The position numbers and the translations under genes were made by a program. Shown one piece after another: positions 48,676 to 61,138 of a stretch of DNA of 64,000 nucleotides. The notes beneath the pieces are model-generated. The model saw nothing but the letters and a program-made list of their open reading frames with translations, searched no databases and had not been told where the DNA came from. The stretch is from Dromaius novaehollandiae (Eukaryota; Chordata; Aves; Casuariiformes; Dromaiidae). The stretch covers positions 69,511,601 through 69,575,600 of the forward strand of contig NC_088102.1 of NCBI RefSeq assembly GCF_036370855.1, read 5' to 3'. Position 1 is the stretch's first letter. Every line of letters starts with the position of its first letter.

Positions 48676-51600
48676 CGTATCTGGAAACGTCACACTATTT
48701 ACTGTCTGGCAGCTGTACAGGCAAGCTCATCCAAGGGCCTGAGCAAACCATGGAAAATTCTAAAAACCTCGTTGAGTTACTCCCATTTTCTCAAGCTCTT
48801 GAGCCTGACTGAACTGTACAAATGGATCTTCCAAGTCACTTCTCCCTGCAATGTATTCCTTCTTTGTCAGGGTGTGACAAATCTGTGTGACACTTTTGTG
48901 AGAGGAGTGCCCTGAAACGTGTCATCTTGTAAACCCCAGGGGTACAAGAGGCTCGTTTATCTACTTTTTTTTCCACGTTCCTCTGCACAGTCTGCAGTGG
49001 AAGCAGACGATTTCTCCATAGCACCGTTCTTCCTTTCCTTGGGACTGCTCACCAATAACACAGGGCAGAACTGCTTGATCAAATTTGATTTCTATTTTTG
49101 GTGCTGGGTGTTGCTGAGGGTGTTGTGTGATAGGCATTGGTATCTACTGTTTCCTCTTCTCTCTTAGTATAAAATTACATGCAAATCCAGCATCTCACCA
49201 GTTCAGTCCTGCAGCTGCTTCAAGAAGTCCGGGCTGTTAAAGGCACACTGAGGAGAGCGGTGGTCAGGCTGGAGGTCAGGGGAGTTTCACCATGGGGTTT
49301 CCATCACTCTCCTCTTCCCAATGCTTTCAGGTGGGAGGAGGGGGGCCCTGGTAGACCTGATAAGGGAAAGACGAAGGTCCTCTGGAGTCAGAACTGCCTC
49401 ATGTCGGACTTCTGCCCAGGGCTGCTGCCCCTCAGTCTTGCTGCCTTCGAAAGATCAGTCTTCGGCGGTCAATTGAGCTTCTGAAGTGAGATCATCTCTG
49501 AAGCTTGTCTGCTGCTCCTGCAAACATGTAAGGGAAGGCACGTCCCTGCAGTCAGCACGGGAGCTGAGCTTGCTTTGGGGAAGACACCCAGTGAGCAAAG
49601 TGTCTTCCTTGTCTCTTTTAGAGGCCTCTTCCCTCTTTTGGAGGGGAGCTTGTGGCCCATGAACTGTGCCTGGGGTGTAGTTATTCCTCTGAAGGGTGCT
49701 GGCCCTCTCCTGCGGGGTTTCTAGCTTTGGGGGCCAGGCTCCTTCAGCAGTTCCTAGATTATTGGTTCTCTTGTTCTAGTCTTCTGGTCTTTGTAACCAC
49801 CCCAAGGTTAACATATTTGGATCATGAGGCTTTTTAGACCTTTAGGCTTTTTTTTTGAGGGGGGGAATTGGTTTTAATTTCTCCTTCTGTTTCTAGTGTT
49901 ATCCAGAGATACATTACCATTGGAAGCTTTAAAAAAAGAAAAAGAAAAAAGCTGTTAAAAATGGTTTGTGATCTACTAAAAATCTAGGAGGTTTTATCTA
50001 GCACTTTGGGTAACTGTGCTTTTGAAGTATTTTCTAACTTGCTTGCTCTGCTTAAGGTTTGATGTGGCTTGAATGATGTAGCGAGAAACAATTGCTGCAC
50101 TTAGTCATTAATGAAAAGAGGGCCATATATCTCACTCATTCAGCCCGTATGTCAGCACAGGCTGTTTTTCTTTGTGTGTTGTATTGTTACTCAATGCATT
50201 GTGCAAGCACTCGGGGTTTAGAAGGACTGCACCCAATACCTCGTTAATTCAAATAGCATGGTGCCAGCCTTGGAGCAAGGGCAACTAAGGACCCCATGCA
50301 GTGTCAGTAGCTTGTTTGCATTTTCCGATGCCAGCAGCTGTGAACATTATGTCTGGTCAGAATTAGTGATGAAACTTGCTCTGTTTGGGTCCTTTCTGGT
50401 GACCAAAAGAGCAGAGAAGTAGCATGTATCCGTATTGCTTCATAGTGATAGAGAAAAGAAGAGCCTGCAAGTACATTTGTTTGCTTAAGGATCCTTTTTT
50501 TCCTGATGTGGTTATACTGCTCTTTTCTGTGCTTTTGCAATATGAGGGATGTCAAGTTTTCTCTTATTTCTCACTGTTGTTGGAATACTTGGAAAGAACA
50601 TCATCTCCCCTTCACTACAGCTATGATTCAAGACCTTAAACCAATTGCCAGTTGCTAGACCTGCATAATTCCCAGGTTCCTCTTCCTGTGCTTTTTCTAA
50701 ATACAGCTCTAGGATATACAGTCCTCTGATACAAGCTCCACTGGCAGCACCACCTGCTCCCTCCTCACCTGCTGCTCTGTCTCTCTCGGCATAAAATGTC
50801 TGGCTAAGGTTACTAGCACCAACGACCTAACAGCTGTTGAAGTGGCTCCTTATCTGCAAGGAAAGGAGCTAGGGAAGTAGAGGGACCAGTCATTTATTTG
50901 TATTTTTTTTCCCTCCAATCTGGGAAAAGCCATGAGAGTAGAAGGCGAGAAAGGGGGATTTGTTTGAATTGTCAGCTTGGTATCATGTCCTGTCTCCTCT
51001 TCACCAAGAATGTTCAGTCTACATGGCTTCTGCCAGCCCAGAGGTGATTCTTGCTATCTGATAAAACAGAGCTTTTCCTCTACACCAACAGAGAGTGCAG
51101 CTCCCTCCAGCTAGCTAACATCCTTTATAAAAACAAGAACAGAACAGGCCCTCGTGTACCAATATAGGTTTTGACAATGTCATACGTGGGAGACAAAATC
51201 ACATCCGTAATTGCTCTTCCCCTCTTAACTCATCCCCAAGTTGTTTTAGCCCTTCTTGCAACAGCGAGACTCTGGGTGTTTGTGTTCAGCCTGGGTTTTA
51301 CCATGTTCGCCACATCCCTATCCAAGACACTGCTTGTCTTATTTGCCCCTCCACTTCATACTCCCTCTTGTTAGTCTGGGACTAAACTCCTTATTCCTTG
51401 GTGTTTGTCCTTCCGTGTGGTTATATTAGTAAGTGTCTTGATTGAATGGGCCTGTGGCCAAGTAATCCAGCCCATGCCATATGACTCATGGTAGCAGATA
51501 CTCCCCTGTAGCTTGTAAGGGTTCTTGCAGGATATGAACCACCTGGCAGTACTGTGCTGCCCTTGGACACAACTTTCAGACAGTTCAGTATGATTATTTG

Positions 51601-54340
51601 CCTCTTCTTCCTCCCTCTCTATCCTCTTCTGAAAAGCAGATTTAGTCTGACTACCACAGCATTCCTTGCAGACCTGATGGACTTTGGTATAGGAATATTT
51701 CTTGGGGAATCATTCCGCAACTCCTGCTTAAACTCTTCTTTCCTCACCCCTCACATACCTGACCACTCTTACTTCTTCCTTCAGTAGAGATTTCCCTCTT
51801 ATCTCTAGCAAATACCCTTTGAGCAAGCCAATGGCACTGGTGAAGAGCAAGCCTGGATCAGTGGAGTTTCCACACTTTGGATTTAGGAAATGCAGAGATT
51901 ATGAAAGGGCTCAGCCTGGAGCAGCAAGCAGGAGAGTTTACATGTTGTCTAGATTACCACAACATATCTCCCCTTGCTGCCTGGGCAGGGTCTGCCTGGA
52001 GCATCTCAGCTCTATACCTGCAGATCAAGGAACTGAAAGGACTGGCAATTTCAAGTGTACTTTAAACCTAGCTATAAACAGAAAGAGTTCAGAGGCAGGA
52101 GGGCCACATGAATCAAGAGATGACCCTGGAGACGGCTCCAGCTGTCTGGTTCCTGCATATGCACAAGCTAGAGGTTATTATACCTGCGGACGTGCAGAAC
52201 GCCAAGGGTCATCCTGAGTCGATGTTTGCCAAGAAGTGCTTGTTTTCTCATTCAGGGGGAGCTATGAAGTCTTGAACACAGATGCTAGCAGATGGTGATC
52301 CCTCATACAGTAACTCTGTATTTAGGAGTGTTTTCCAGTATAAGTGCGCACTTCTTAACACCATTTAGGAAACAACGCTTAGGCTGCATGTAAAGGACAA
52401 CAGTCTGTTATCCTAATGAGAACAAAGCATGAGAAGCCAAAGGAAGCAAATACCCATCCACTGATTTAGGGACATGTATACAATTTTGTATGTACGTTTT
52501 CGGAGAGAGACTTTTTTTCCCTACCACAATCTAGATGTGTGGTTACAGGGTGGAAAACAAGTAATGTCTTCAGCCTTTGAGCAGCTGAGTGTCGCTTCTA
52601 CAGAACTGACATTTTTAAGTGGTTATCGTTAGGCTTCAGAGTTAAGTGACCTAATTATAACTATGAAGGCAGTACACATTTTCTGCCAGCCTGATCAGGG
52701 GTCGTCTTTGCAGCTGTCAAGTCAAGTCTTTTCCACTGAGACAGACCTCCTAAGGAAAGTAGGCTACTGTTACTGTCTTTGTATGTGTTCATTTTATATG
52801 CCCTTCCTTAAGATGTCTCCAGTCCTTAGGCTACTTTCCTGTTTGACAAGACAATGAGCTCCTGTAAGTCTTGTGAAAATAAGCAGTCCTAGAGAAGTCC
52901 AACAGAAAGAATAGATTCAGTCAATGCTTGTGGCTTACTACCCACCTGAGAATCTACTCATGATATGCCTGTCTATAGAAAACAAGCTTCACTAGCTCAG
53001 ATGCTCTCGGGATTGCTTTCAGTAAAGGGGAATAAAAATCAAATGGCCCTGGCAGAGGAGTCTGTTGTAGAGCACTTTGCTGGATCCGAAGGACAGAGTA
53101 AAGGAGCAGTAGGAATAGGCCAGAGCTGAGGGAAGAGATAATGGATGCCTCCAAAAGCTGGGACGGTCTGCTTTGCAGTGTTTGTGTGAAGCGGTCTTTA
53201 GGTTGTGCAGATGTCAAGGGAGGTCCATTTGCCCTGAATCCAGCATGATAGGGAACCTTGCAAACAACCCAGACTGTAGCATGAAATCCAGAGCGTGCCA
53301 CAACCGTGCACTAGCAACACACAGCTGAAAGGATTGGTCACAGGCCAAGACTGAAGCATTCTGCCTGAGGAACAGAAGTTAAAACTAATAAGCAGAAGGT
53401 CAAAAGTAGATGTGCAACTTACTGAGCAGCTAAAATGCCTCTTCTGCCAGTAACTACATCAATCAGCTGGCAAATGTGGTGTGCTGGCTTTTTACAGCCA
53501 AAGGTACCTGTGTGCTGCGTCTGGCATGGATGAATGATGCTTTGAGCACATCTTTCAGACTGTGAAGAGCTTTGCAAGCTGTGCGCAATGTATCACTGCT
53601 GTCCACACTGATGCATGCAAACAGAGAGGCGCATGGGGGTGTTCAGAATGTCCCAGCTTTACCCCAGGAATTGGTGGCAACTTGTGGGGCAGTGAGTAAG
53701 GCTCCCCTGCCAGCATGTTAGGCCATCCAACCACACCTGTATTACACCATCCCCTCCTTCACGAGGGGCACAGATGTGTAGCAGAAGTACAGCCAAAGGA
53801 GAGCAGGAATGTTCCTGCCCCCCACACAGCACTGAGGGAGTCCTGTGGGACGCGAGGGATACTTCTGGGGCACTGCTGCTCCTGCTAGGAAATGGACCAC
53901 GAAACCAGTGAGCAGTGCAGATGTTGCCGATGTGGGGGCTATCGGCTCGGAGCAGAGGGGCTGCCATCCCCGAGAGCCTCCCTGGCAGGAGGAGGCTCTG
54001 CAAAGCCACGAAGGGGAAGATCTGCAGCCAGGAGCAGTGACGGATTCCCTCAGCTGCTGGACTCAAATCAACCCTGACATTTGGGTAAAAGAAATGAAAC
54101 AACCTGAAACATTCACCTGAGTGAGGCTGTTTCCTACCTGAAAATTATAGGTGGAGGGTCAGGGTGGGGCCTCTTGTTAAATTGGCCATGATAGCTGGGA
54201 AGGAGTAGACTGAGAAGATATGGCTCGCTGCAGGAGGGATGGTTCTCCACCCTTTGTGCTCCTTGTTTCTATCTCCATCCAGCAAATATTCCTGCCGAGG
54301 GCAGGACATGTGGTAAGGCGGAAGCGGAGTGAGTGAGTTT
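48676..54340. other. Non-coding stretch, no gene recognised
   Basis: Only short two-sided frames. An A/G run with AAAAAAG units lies at 49931-49950. The 132-codon plus frame at 51819-52217 has no recognisable domain or splice borders. Confidence 0.5.
49931..49950 (+). repeat. A-rich simple repeat
   Basis: Three A runs are separated by single G residues. This is low-complexity sequence that could be a decayed poly-A tail. Confidence 0.7.
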
Positions 54341-54358
54341 GTGTGTGTGTGTGTGTGT
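54341..54358 (+). repeat. (GT)9 microsatellite
   Basis: Eighteen bases of pure GT lie just upstream of the CTCF-like motif at 54375. Such tracts are often polymorphic and can adopt Z-DNA. Confidence 0.9.
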
Positions 54359-54374
54359 TTCTCTATCTCTGTAT

Positions 54375-54387
54375 TGCCATCTACTGG
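54375..54387 (-). promoter_or_regulatory. CTCF-like motif
   Basis: The minus strand reads CCAGTAGATGGCA, which fits the CTCF consensus CCASYAGRKGGCR at every position. It lies 17 bases downstream of the GT microsatellite. This is the best CTCF match in the window and points, on the minus strand, away from the promoter at 61 kb. Confidence 0.5.
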
Positions 54388-54644
54388 TGAAAGCGGCAAG
54401 AGACCGTAGAAGATGACCTGTCACAGGAACATTAAGGCCACTGGGATATTAAAACAACAGCCTCTACTGACCTGGCTGAAGACCTCTGTCACTAGCCAAC
54501 AGGTCTACCTCTCAGGCAGCTGCCGCTGGGGCAGAGTGGGGAAAGTGTCCCAGGAACAGTGGTTGTGGCTAGACAGACACGAACTCTTTGCAGTGGTCAA
54601 GTAAATAGCTAAGAAGGGGCCCTAGAGGGTCTGTGATAGCTGTT

Positions 54645-54690
54645 TGTGTGAGTCAGGGACTGAACCCGGCGTCCCTCAGAAGTGGCACTG
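54645..54690 (+). repeat. Possible MIR 3' fragment
   Basis: 'gtgagtcagggactgaaccc' followed by 'ggcgtccctcagaa' recalls the MIR 3' end (…'ggaatagaacccaggtctcctgac…'). It is short and uncertain. Confidence 0.25.
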
Positions 54691-55451
54691 CTGGGTGGCC
54701 CACGTGGCTGAGCGGTGGCTGTGGTCCAGCTAACAGATGTGCGTCCCTTAGAGCGGCTTTGTGGGTTCATGGAAGGACGGTTGTGATACCAGGAGGGCAG
54801 CTCCGTGTCCCCTAATCTGCTGCCTGTGCAAAGTGCCTGCGCGAGCACTTGTACGTGTGCGAGGGCGGGTTCAGCCCCAGGCTGGGGCATGCGGAGGAGG
54901 GAGGTCTGTGGGGCACTGCAGCTCTGCCATATGATAGTGGGGCAGGTTCCCCATGAGCTGATGCTAACTGTGAAGTCAAAAGAGCCCCTTAGCTGGCCTG
55001 CTGTATTTGCTTGCAGAGTGTGAGGGTGCACATGCACAACTTGAATGTTATTGCTTTGCTTCTGGGATGAGGATGAGGGCAGAAGAGAAAGCCAAAGAAA
55101 GTCTTAAGCGAGATGGGTGAGTGTTGGTGTTGCGGCTTTTCAGATTGAGTTCAGCAATATGTACGTCCCCCACGCTGAAGGGGGAAAATACATCATCAGC
55201 TCGGTTAATGTTAAACAGATTGTTATTTAGGAAACTAATCACCAGAAAGCATGTTACTGGTTAACTGCCCTCTCCTGCACTGACTCTACCTGAGCTGAGG
55301 ACAAGGAGGGTAACGGCACTGGGTACTGCTGTGCTGTCTTCCCCTGTTTAAAAAGAAGTAGGTGTTTCTGCTGATGCTACATCATTAGAGCTACCACTTT
55401 CTCCATCAGTATTTTCACTGTTTAGACTGCTGTGTGATTTGTTTGGGTTGA

Positions 55452-55485
55452 TTTTTTTTCTTTTTTCTTCTTTTTTTTTTTTTTT
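55452..55485. repeat. T-rich low-complexity tract
   Basis: T runs of 8, 6 and 15 are interrupted by single C residues. This pyrimidine tract could be the reverse-strand poly-A of an old retroposon, but no adjacent body is recognised. Confidence 0.75.
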
Positions 55486-56563
55486 AAATCTACAAGTACA
55501 GACTGTGTGATGGCTTGTTAATAATGTAGTCTCTACCTAGGGAAGTCTCAGGACTTGTCTGAATCCAGTCAAAAGGCTTATTTTAAAATAACTTCTTTTT
55601 TTTTAGCACAACAAACCAAAAATACTTCTGTTCCAGGCTGAGTTCGTTTGTGCCAAGTTTCTGTTCACCTCACATTTTAATATACAAGCTATAAAGCCCA
55701 GAGTGGAAGGGTGGCGGGAAGAAGGGTGGCTCACAGAAATGCCATTAGACACGTGCCTGACAGCAGCACTGCCAAGCATTGCTGTAATCATCTTTGTTTC
55801 TTTGAGTTATGTAAGTAGCTACAGCCTCTTCATTCTCTGCCTGTCTAAGGGCAGGAGCGTGATGCTTCAATGGATGCTACTGTTGAGGCAGTGAGCAGAG
55901 AAGAAAACAATGCAAATTTCATTGGCAAATCCAGTGCCCGCACACAGAGCGACTGGAAGGATCAAGAAGTCTACAGCACTGTTTACACAGCGTTCAGTCA
56001 GCTCCGGCTTCAGCTGCCCATAATCTTCAGGTGTTCTTGGCATGGGATCAAGGTCCTGTTTCGTGGTGTGTGTGGAGTGAGGAGGAGGAAGGGAGAAGCA
56101 GGTCTGAAGCAGGAAACATCGTATTTGACCTGAATACATTGCACTCAGGGAATCGGGGTGCAAAGTCTGCTTCCTATTTGATGGGAAGGTGGCACCTGAA
56201 CTTGATTCCTTATTGTGACTGATCTCCGCAAAGCAGGACAAACCCTGCTTGCAGCACAAAGAATATGCGCTCAGGTTCCAGGTTATTATTTTTTTAAGCG
56301 CTCTTTAATCCTTCAGGTCAAAACTCCTCCCAGCACGGCTCTAGGCAAACATGCAATTTGGTGACTGCTCTCAATTTTTTTCCCCCTCCGGCTGGTGATT
56401 CCCTGTTCCCTTCCACCCAGCTCAGCAGCGCACTTTTTCTGCTGTTTGGATTCTTGTTTATGTTGCTTCTCCAGCTTTGCTCTCTGAAGGAACTGCCTCT
56501 TATTCCCAAATACACCCTCTGCATCAGTTTGGGCTGCCCTGCAAAAAGGGAAGCAGCCAGTGC

Positions 56564-56607
56564 AAAGCATTCAGAAATCCCTGTTAAAGCATTCAGAAAT
56601 CTCTGCT
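56564..56607 (+). repeat. Two-copy 22-bp tandem duplication
   Basis: Copies 56564-56585 and 56586-56607 begin with the shared word AAAGCATTCAGAAATC and match at 20 of 22 positions. Confidence 0.9.
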
Positions 56608-59600
56608 AAACACAGCAGAGCAGAAATCGGGTCAGTAGCAGGTCTTACGAGATTTTTAGCTATGTCCCTGGCATGGCACTTCTTCTCTGTCTCTCTCCCA
56701 ATCCTTCTACTTCTGTGTATGGTCATAACTATGCCAGAAGGAGAGGTGTGCTTAAAATCTTAGTGTGGACAAGGCAAGTTGTATTAACCAGTCAAAGCAT
56801 ACGTTTAGCTTTCCCTTAGAGAAAATTCATCAGTTAGCACATTTAAAACATCTCCTTTCTCCACCCCCATTAGCGAAGACGAAGCCTGTCTGGTTGTCTT
56901 CAGGGTGAATTCTTTAGGAGTAAGGACCAGCTCTTGTTCTGTTTGTGTACGATATCTGTCACAATGGCTCCATCTATGTGCTTCTACAAAATCAGTATGG
57001 ACCTTGCAAACCAGAAGTGGAAAATAGCATATGCTATTAGAAACCTCTCCTGAGCCGCTTTCCGCCTTGTGGCACAGCCCAAAGGCTTCCTCTTGGCTCC
57101 AGCCAACAACCAGATGTAGCTGTGACCACATTTTGGGCTCCCTGCTGCCTGGGCCTTGCCTTAATGGCTTGCTGACACCTACTTTCTGCTTTCTCTCTTG
57201 TACAGTCTGTGGCTGTCTTCAGTCCCGGGTTCCTTCTTCCCTCAGCACTGCCTTTCTCTTTGATGCCGTCAAGGGTCTTCAAAACCCTTCAAATAAGGCA
57301 GAGGGAGAGAGAGCCTAGCTAGCAGTTGCACTAGGAGTCAATACCAGCCAGTAATGAGAAAGTGAGTTAAGTACAGGATGTTACAGTCAGTTGTGCCATG
57401 GTGTCAGGTACAATATATGTCTGATAGTGCACTGCTAGAAGTATCTTTCATGCAGCTTCTTAGCTGTGAGGAATTAATGTATGTTTTAACTTGTGCTTCA
57501 GGGATTCCCATGGCTTCAGAGAGGCAGGATTTCTGGCTGCGCACGCTATCCATTTTTCATGATGAAGCTGCAGTAAAATGATGCCAGCGGGACAGCTGTA
57601 TGAGTTTGAACATGACGGGAGCATCCTGATGGGTCGTGAGTAATGTTGTATCTATGGTAGTAACCTTCAGTGGATGTATAGAGCCAATCATTTTTAGCTG
57701 TTTATATGCATTCAGTTCTTTACAGTAACACAAAATGCAACTAATTAGATGCTCTGTCCTATGACCAGTTCCTTAATTTGGTGCACATTGCTACAACTGT
57801 GGTGTTACGTGCTCTTTGTCTCAGCCCCGAGTTCCTTGCTAGGAGAATCTGTACTCCTGCAGCGTGCGCTGCCTCAGTTCCACACAGCAATGGCGCATAT
57901 TCCAGTACTAAAATTTTGCATACGGTGTAAGTCCCAAGCAATGTACTTCCTTGTCACCTCATTGTCTTTAATGAAATAGCCCTAAAGGACCAGCATGGTC
58001 TTTTTCTTTTCATAATGTGATCTTTTTATTAGTAATTTATTCAGCCCAGCAGATGCCAGCATGCAAACTATGCAAAGAACAAATCTCTTCCTCCAAGTGT
58101 AAATATTTACGGAACATATTCAGTGGTATTTAGTACTCTGCAAACATATTGTCAACAGTTCTATCCAGACTCTTCCCTAATTGCAGCCTGAGAGTTGGCA
58201 GAGGCCTGTCCTCTGTGAAAAGGAGATTATAAAAAAAAGATAATGGGCTAAATAGGCTCTTGGTTTAATTTGACTGGAGTTATATCAGAGGTGAATCTGG
58301 CCCATAGTAAGTTACAGTAACTTGTAACTATTTCACACAGAGTTGGGGGGATGGATTCTCATGCTTCTAGGGAGACAGGAGGAGAACAGCTTTCTCCCCA
58401 GCTCTCCCCCATCAGGGTGGGGGCCCGTCTTGCCACGTAAGTAAAAAGGCCATTACAACACAGGACAGGGAGGTTCATCCTTCCACGTGTTTTAAGAGAC
58501 TTTATCCCATCTTTTCTTAGATGTAACAGGAGGTATGTGACTCTTCCTTGCATTGCATCCACGGGCGAGGTTTATTTGAATAGCCCAGAAGAGCAAATAT
58601 TCTGTCTCCTAATCACCATCAGTTCTTAAAACAGAAATGTGGTGTTTCTTAAACACATACCTGCCTTTTGGTCTCTAGCTCAGGCAGTGCAAAATCCCTG
58701 AATGGGTTAATGTCTGGGACATAGCTTAACTTTATTGGAGCCATTTCTGTTTAAACCAATATCCTAAAATCTCCTTTACTGCACCTCCAGCCCAATCCCC
58801 TTTGATGGCATTTCATTACATCCCATAATCTCTGCTCTCTTGACAATTTGGAATAAATATAAACCAACCGAAAGATCAACAGTGGCTTAGCCCTCATTTA
58901 TATTCTATGAAAACCTGCTATTGCCAGCATGTCTTAGCACCCCAGCTTTTCACAGGAGGCATGTAGAGTTGCAAAGATCTTTAAACACATTTCAAAATAA
59001 CGTCCTTTGGGATACTCAGAGAGGAATAGCATGAAGGACAGACGTTCCCTGTGCATCACAGGGGAGAGGTGAGCAAGGGTGCTTTCGTGCCATTACATTC
59101 TCTTTGTTTGCTTGATCACCACTCTTCCGCAGTACCTGTATTTTCCCCAGACTTCAATTTCACACCTGGGCTTTTCCATACACATTTTCATTTTTTTCCC
59201 CAAGACTTTTTTCCCCAGGAATGTGCCTGTTCCTCACTACCCCGACCCTTAGGGCCATCTGCCCTCCTGCTTGCTTATATTATTTGCTCCGTTGTTGTGC
59301 TTGGTCCTGTCAGATAATCTGTCCTACTGCACACAATCCTTCCGCCCCTTTCAACTGTCTCTTCTAATTCTCTTGAACGGTGGAGCTTCTCCCTTCCTCC
59401 CCCCTTCTCTGGGAAGGAGGGGGGCCATATTCCAGTAGGATGTCACTATCTTATGTGAATGATGGAATGATATATTGATATGATATATACAGACACGCTT
59501 TAAATTGAGATCTTAATATGTAGTGCTAGCCAGCTCTCCATTTTGTCTACTTTCAATTAACTGTTGTTGCAGGGTATCAACTCTGCCTCCTCCTCATTGC

Positions 59601-60000
59601 TCATTTCTAAAAGCAAATTTCTATGTTCTAAAATTACATAGGAATGTGTGAATGATTTCAGCATCACTTTCATCTATGACCAGACTAGCAGTAGCAGCTG
59701 AAATCCTTGTGTGATTTGAGATAGCAAGGGCTCCTTCTTCACCTGTTTGATGTCACCGTCGCTATATAAAGCATCTCACAATATGGACTGTGCCTGTGCA
59801 CGCAAAGGTTTTCGCCACACCTTGAAGATTCATCCCTGGGCCATCTGCAAATAACCCACCAGAGCTGAATTCAGGAGATAACGTGCTTGATCTAAAATGG
59901 GCATCTAGGGCTTAAAGTCCTGGGTCTTAAAGTCCTTAAGTCCCATGCGTTCTGGCATTTCATGGAGTCAGCCCCCTGCTTCAGAGTCCTGCTCAGACAA

Positions 60001-60094
60001 CATACATGTATGCATATATCTATGTATATAGGTGTGCATATATAATTATATATATCTGTATATACATATATATATATATATATATATACACACT
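60001..60094. repeat. (TA)n-rich microsatellite
   Basis: About 94 bases of degenerate TA/CATA repeat contain a pure AT tract of 23 nt (60066-60088). It is expected to be length-polymorphic and easily melted, and lies about 600 bases upstream of the CpG island. Confidence 0.9.
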
Positions 60095-60278
60095 GCAATG
60101 CATGAAAGCTTCCAAGCTCCACTGCTGCTAGTGTTTTCCCTGATTATCCACCAATGCAGCTGTAGCGAGGTGGTGTGCAAACTTTTGGCAGAAACAGAGG
60201 CAGCATAAAGTAAATTCACTAAAAACGGCAAAATAGCCAATAAGGAGCTGATTCATACTATTTGTTTTGATATTTAAT

Positions 60279-60312
60279 GCAGCGGCACCCTCCATTTAAA
60301 CAGTGCCGCTGC
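60279..60312. repeat. Perfect 10-bp GC-rich inverted repeat
   Basis: GCAGCGGCAC (60279-60288) and GTGCCGCTGC (60303-60312) are exact reverse complements around a 14-nt spacer containing ATTTAAA. The stem could form a hairpin, or act as a paired protein site. It lies some 400 bases upstream of the CpG island. The stem is too short for a microRNA precursor. Confidence 0.75.
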
Positions 60313-60894
60313 CATGGATCGCGTCTACCAAACCAGAGGTTTGTGTTAGTTTAAGGATTATGTGAGAGAAGCTATGTCCAGCCTAGAGTGGAATACTTGG
60401 TAGTTTGTGCTTGCCTGGCACCTCTAGCAGCGGTGGTCCCTGGCAGCAAGGGGCCGTTACCCCGTGCGCTCTTCTGATTACAGGAGCTTAAGGAGAGGGA
60501 AGAGCCCTCCTCCGACTACCCCTTTTTGCCATCCGAGGGTTGGCCAGCGGATCCTAGACTGAGTGGTGCGAAACACAGGGGTTTGCTCTCTAGCACCCGT
60601 CTCGGGTCGTTTAGGCACAGGAATAGGGAACTGCAAATAGAGGCTCTCGGTAGGGTCTGAAGGGATGTGAGACTGTCCGCATTCTGCAGAGAAAGCAAGC
60701 GGTAACTGCACAGCGGGGCGACGACGCTCTCCCGCCGCCGCGACCGTTAGCCGGGCCGACGCGACCGTTGGTGACGTGCTCCAACGGCTCCTGGCAGGGG
60801 GTGGGGCTGGCTCGGCCCAAGCCCCGCCCCCGCGGCGCGCGCCACTTCCGCCGGCCGCCCTCCCCCTTCGCCCCGCCGCGTCGGTAGTTCCGGG

Positions 60895-61138
60895 GCGCCG
60901 AGCGCCGCTGTGCGCGCGGGGACGCCCCGCCCCCGGCGCGGCGGCAGGGGGCGGGGCTCGGAGGGCGGGGAGGAGGCGGCAGAGGGCGTGGCCTGGGCGT
61001 GGCCGGCGGCGGGCGGGCCAACCGGCGGCGGCGGGGGGCGTGTCCGGGGGCGGGGCGCGGCCGTGGCATGTGGCGGGGCGCTGCGCGGCCGCTCTCCTCC
61101 CCGCGGGCCGCGCCGGGCGTGCGGCCGCCGCCGCCGGG
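60895..61138 (+). other. Putative first exon of a plus-strand gene (start approximate)
   Basis: The exon ends at a consensus donor: GCCGG then G|GTAAGC at 61,139. Its 5' end cannot be read from sequence and is placed just after the last ETS site. An ATG at 61068-61070 with G at -3 opens 23 codons plus two bases to the donor. The peptide starts MWRGAARPLSSPR, is rich in R, A and P and free of acidic residues, so a mitochondrial-type leader is conceivable. Joined to exon 2 it would continue as IGKEKPSLRSRS. The other two frames are also open across the exon: one, from an ATG at 60776, would continue DRQRKTLSQEPF, and one, from an ATG at 60910, GSAKKNPLSGAVQ. Coding versus 5' UTR cannot be decided, and no gene name is offered. 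Confidence 0.5.
60947..60970 (+). promoter_or_regulatory. G-quadruplex-capable stretch
   Basis: Four G runs (G5, G4, G3, G4) are separated by loops of 1, 6 and 1 nt, meeting the usual G3+N1-7 rule on the plus strand near the likely transcription start. Such stretches are common in CpG-island promoters. Confidence 0.6.

Larger units (their letters stand above)
54691..60000. other. Non-coding stretch, no gene recognised
   Basis: No exon supported. It includes an octamer-containing segment at about 55890-56030, a local 22-bp duplication at 56564, AT-rich single-copy-looking sequence at 58010-58290 and a GGAAGG/CCTTCC-rich patch at about 59390-59435. Confidence 0.5.

Noticed and set aside
59390..59435. 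Hairpin from CCTTCC-rich and GGAAGG-rich halves
   Set aside because: The right half is largely the direct complement of the left, not its reverse complement, so a stable stem is not expected except for a short imperfect one.
60279..60312. MicroRNA precursor at the inverted repeat
   Set aside because: The paired stem is only 10 bp, far below the roughly 30 bp of a precursor hairpin.
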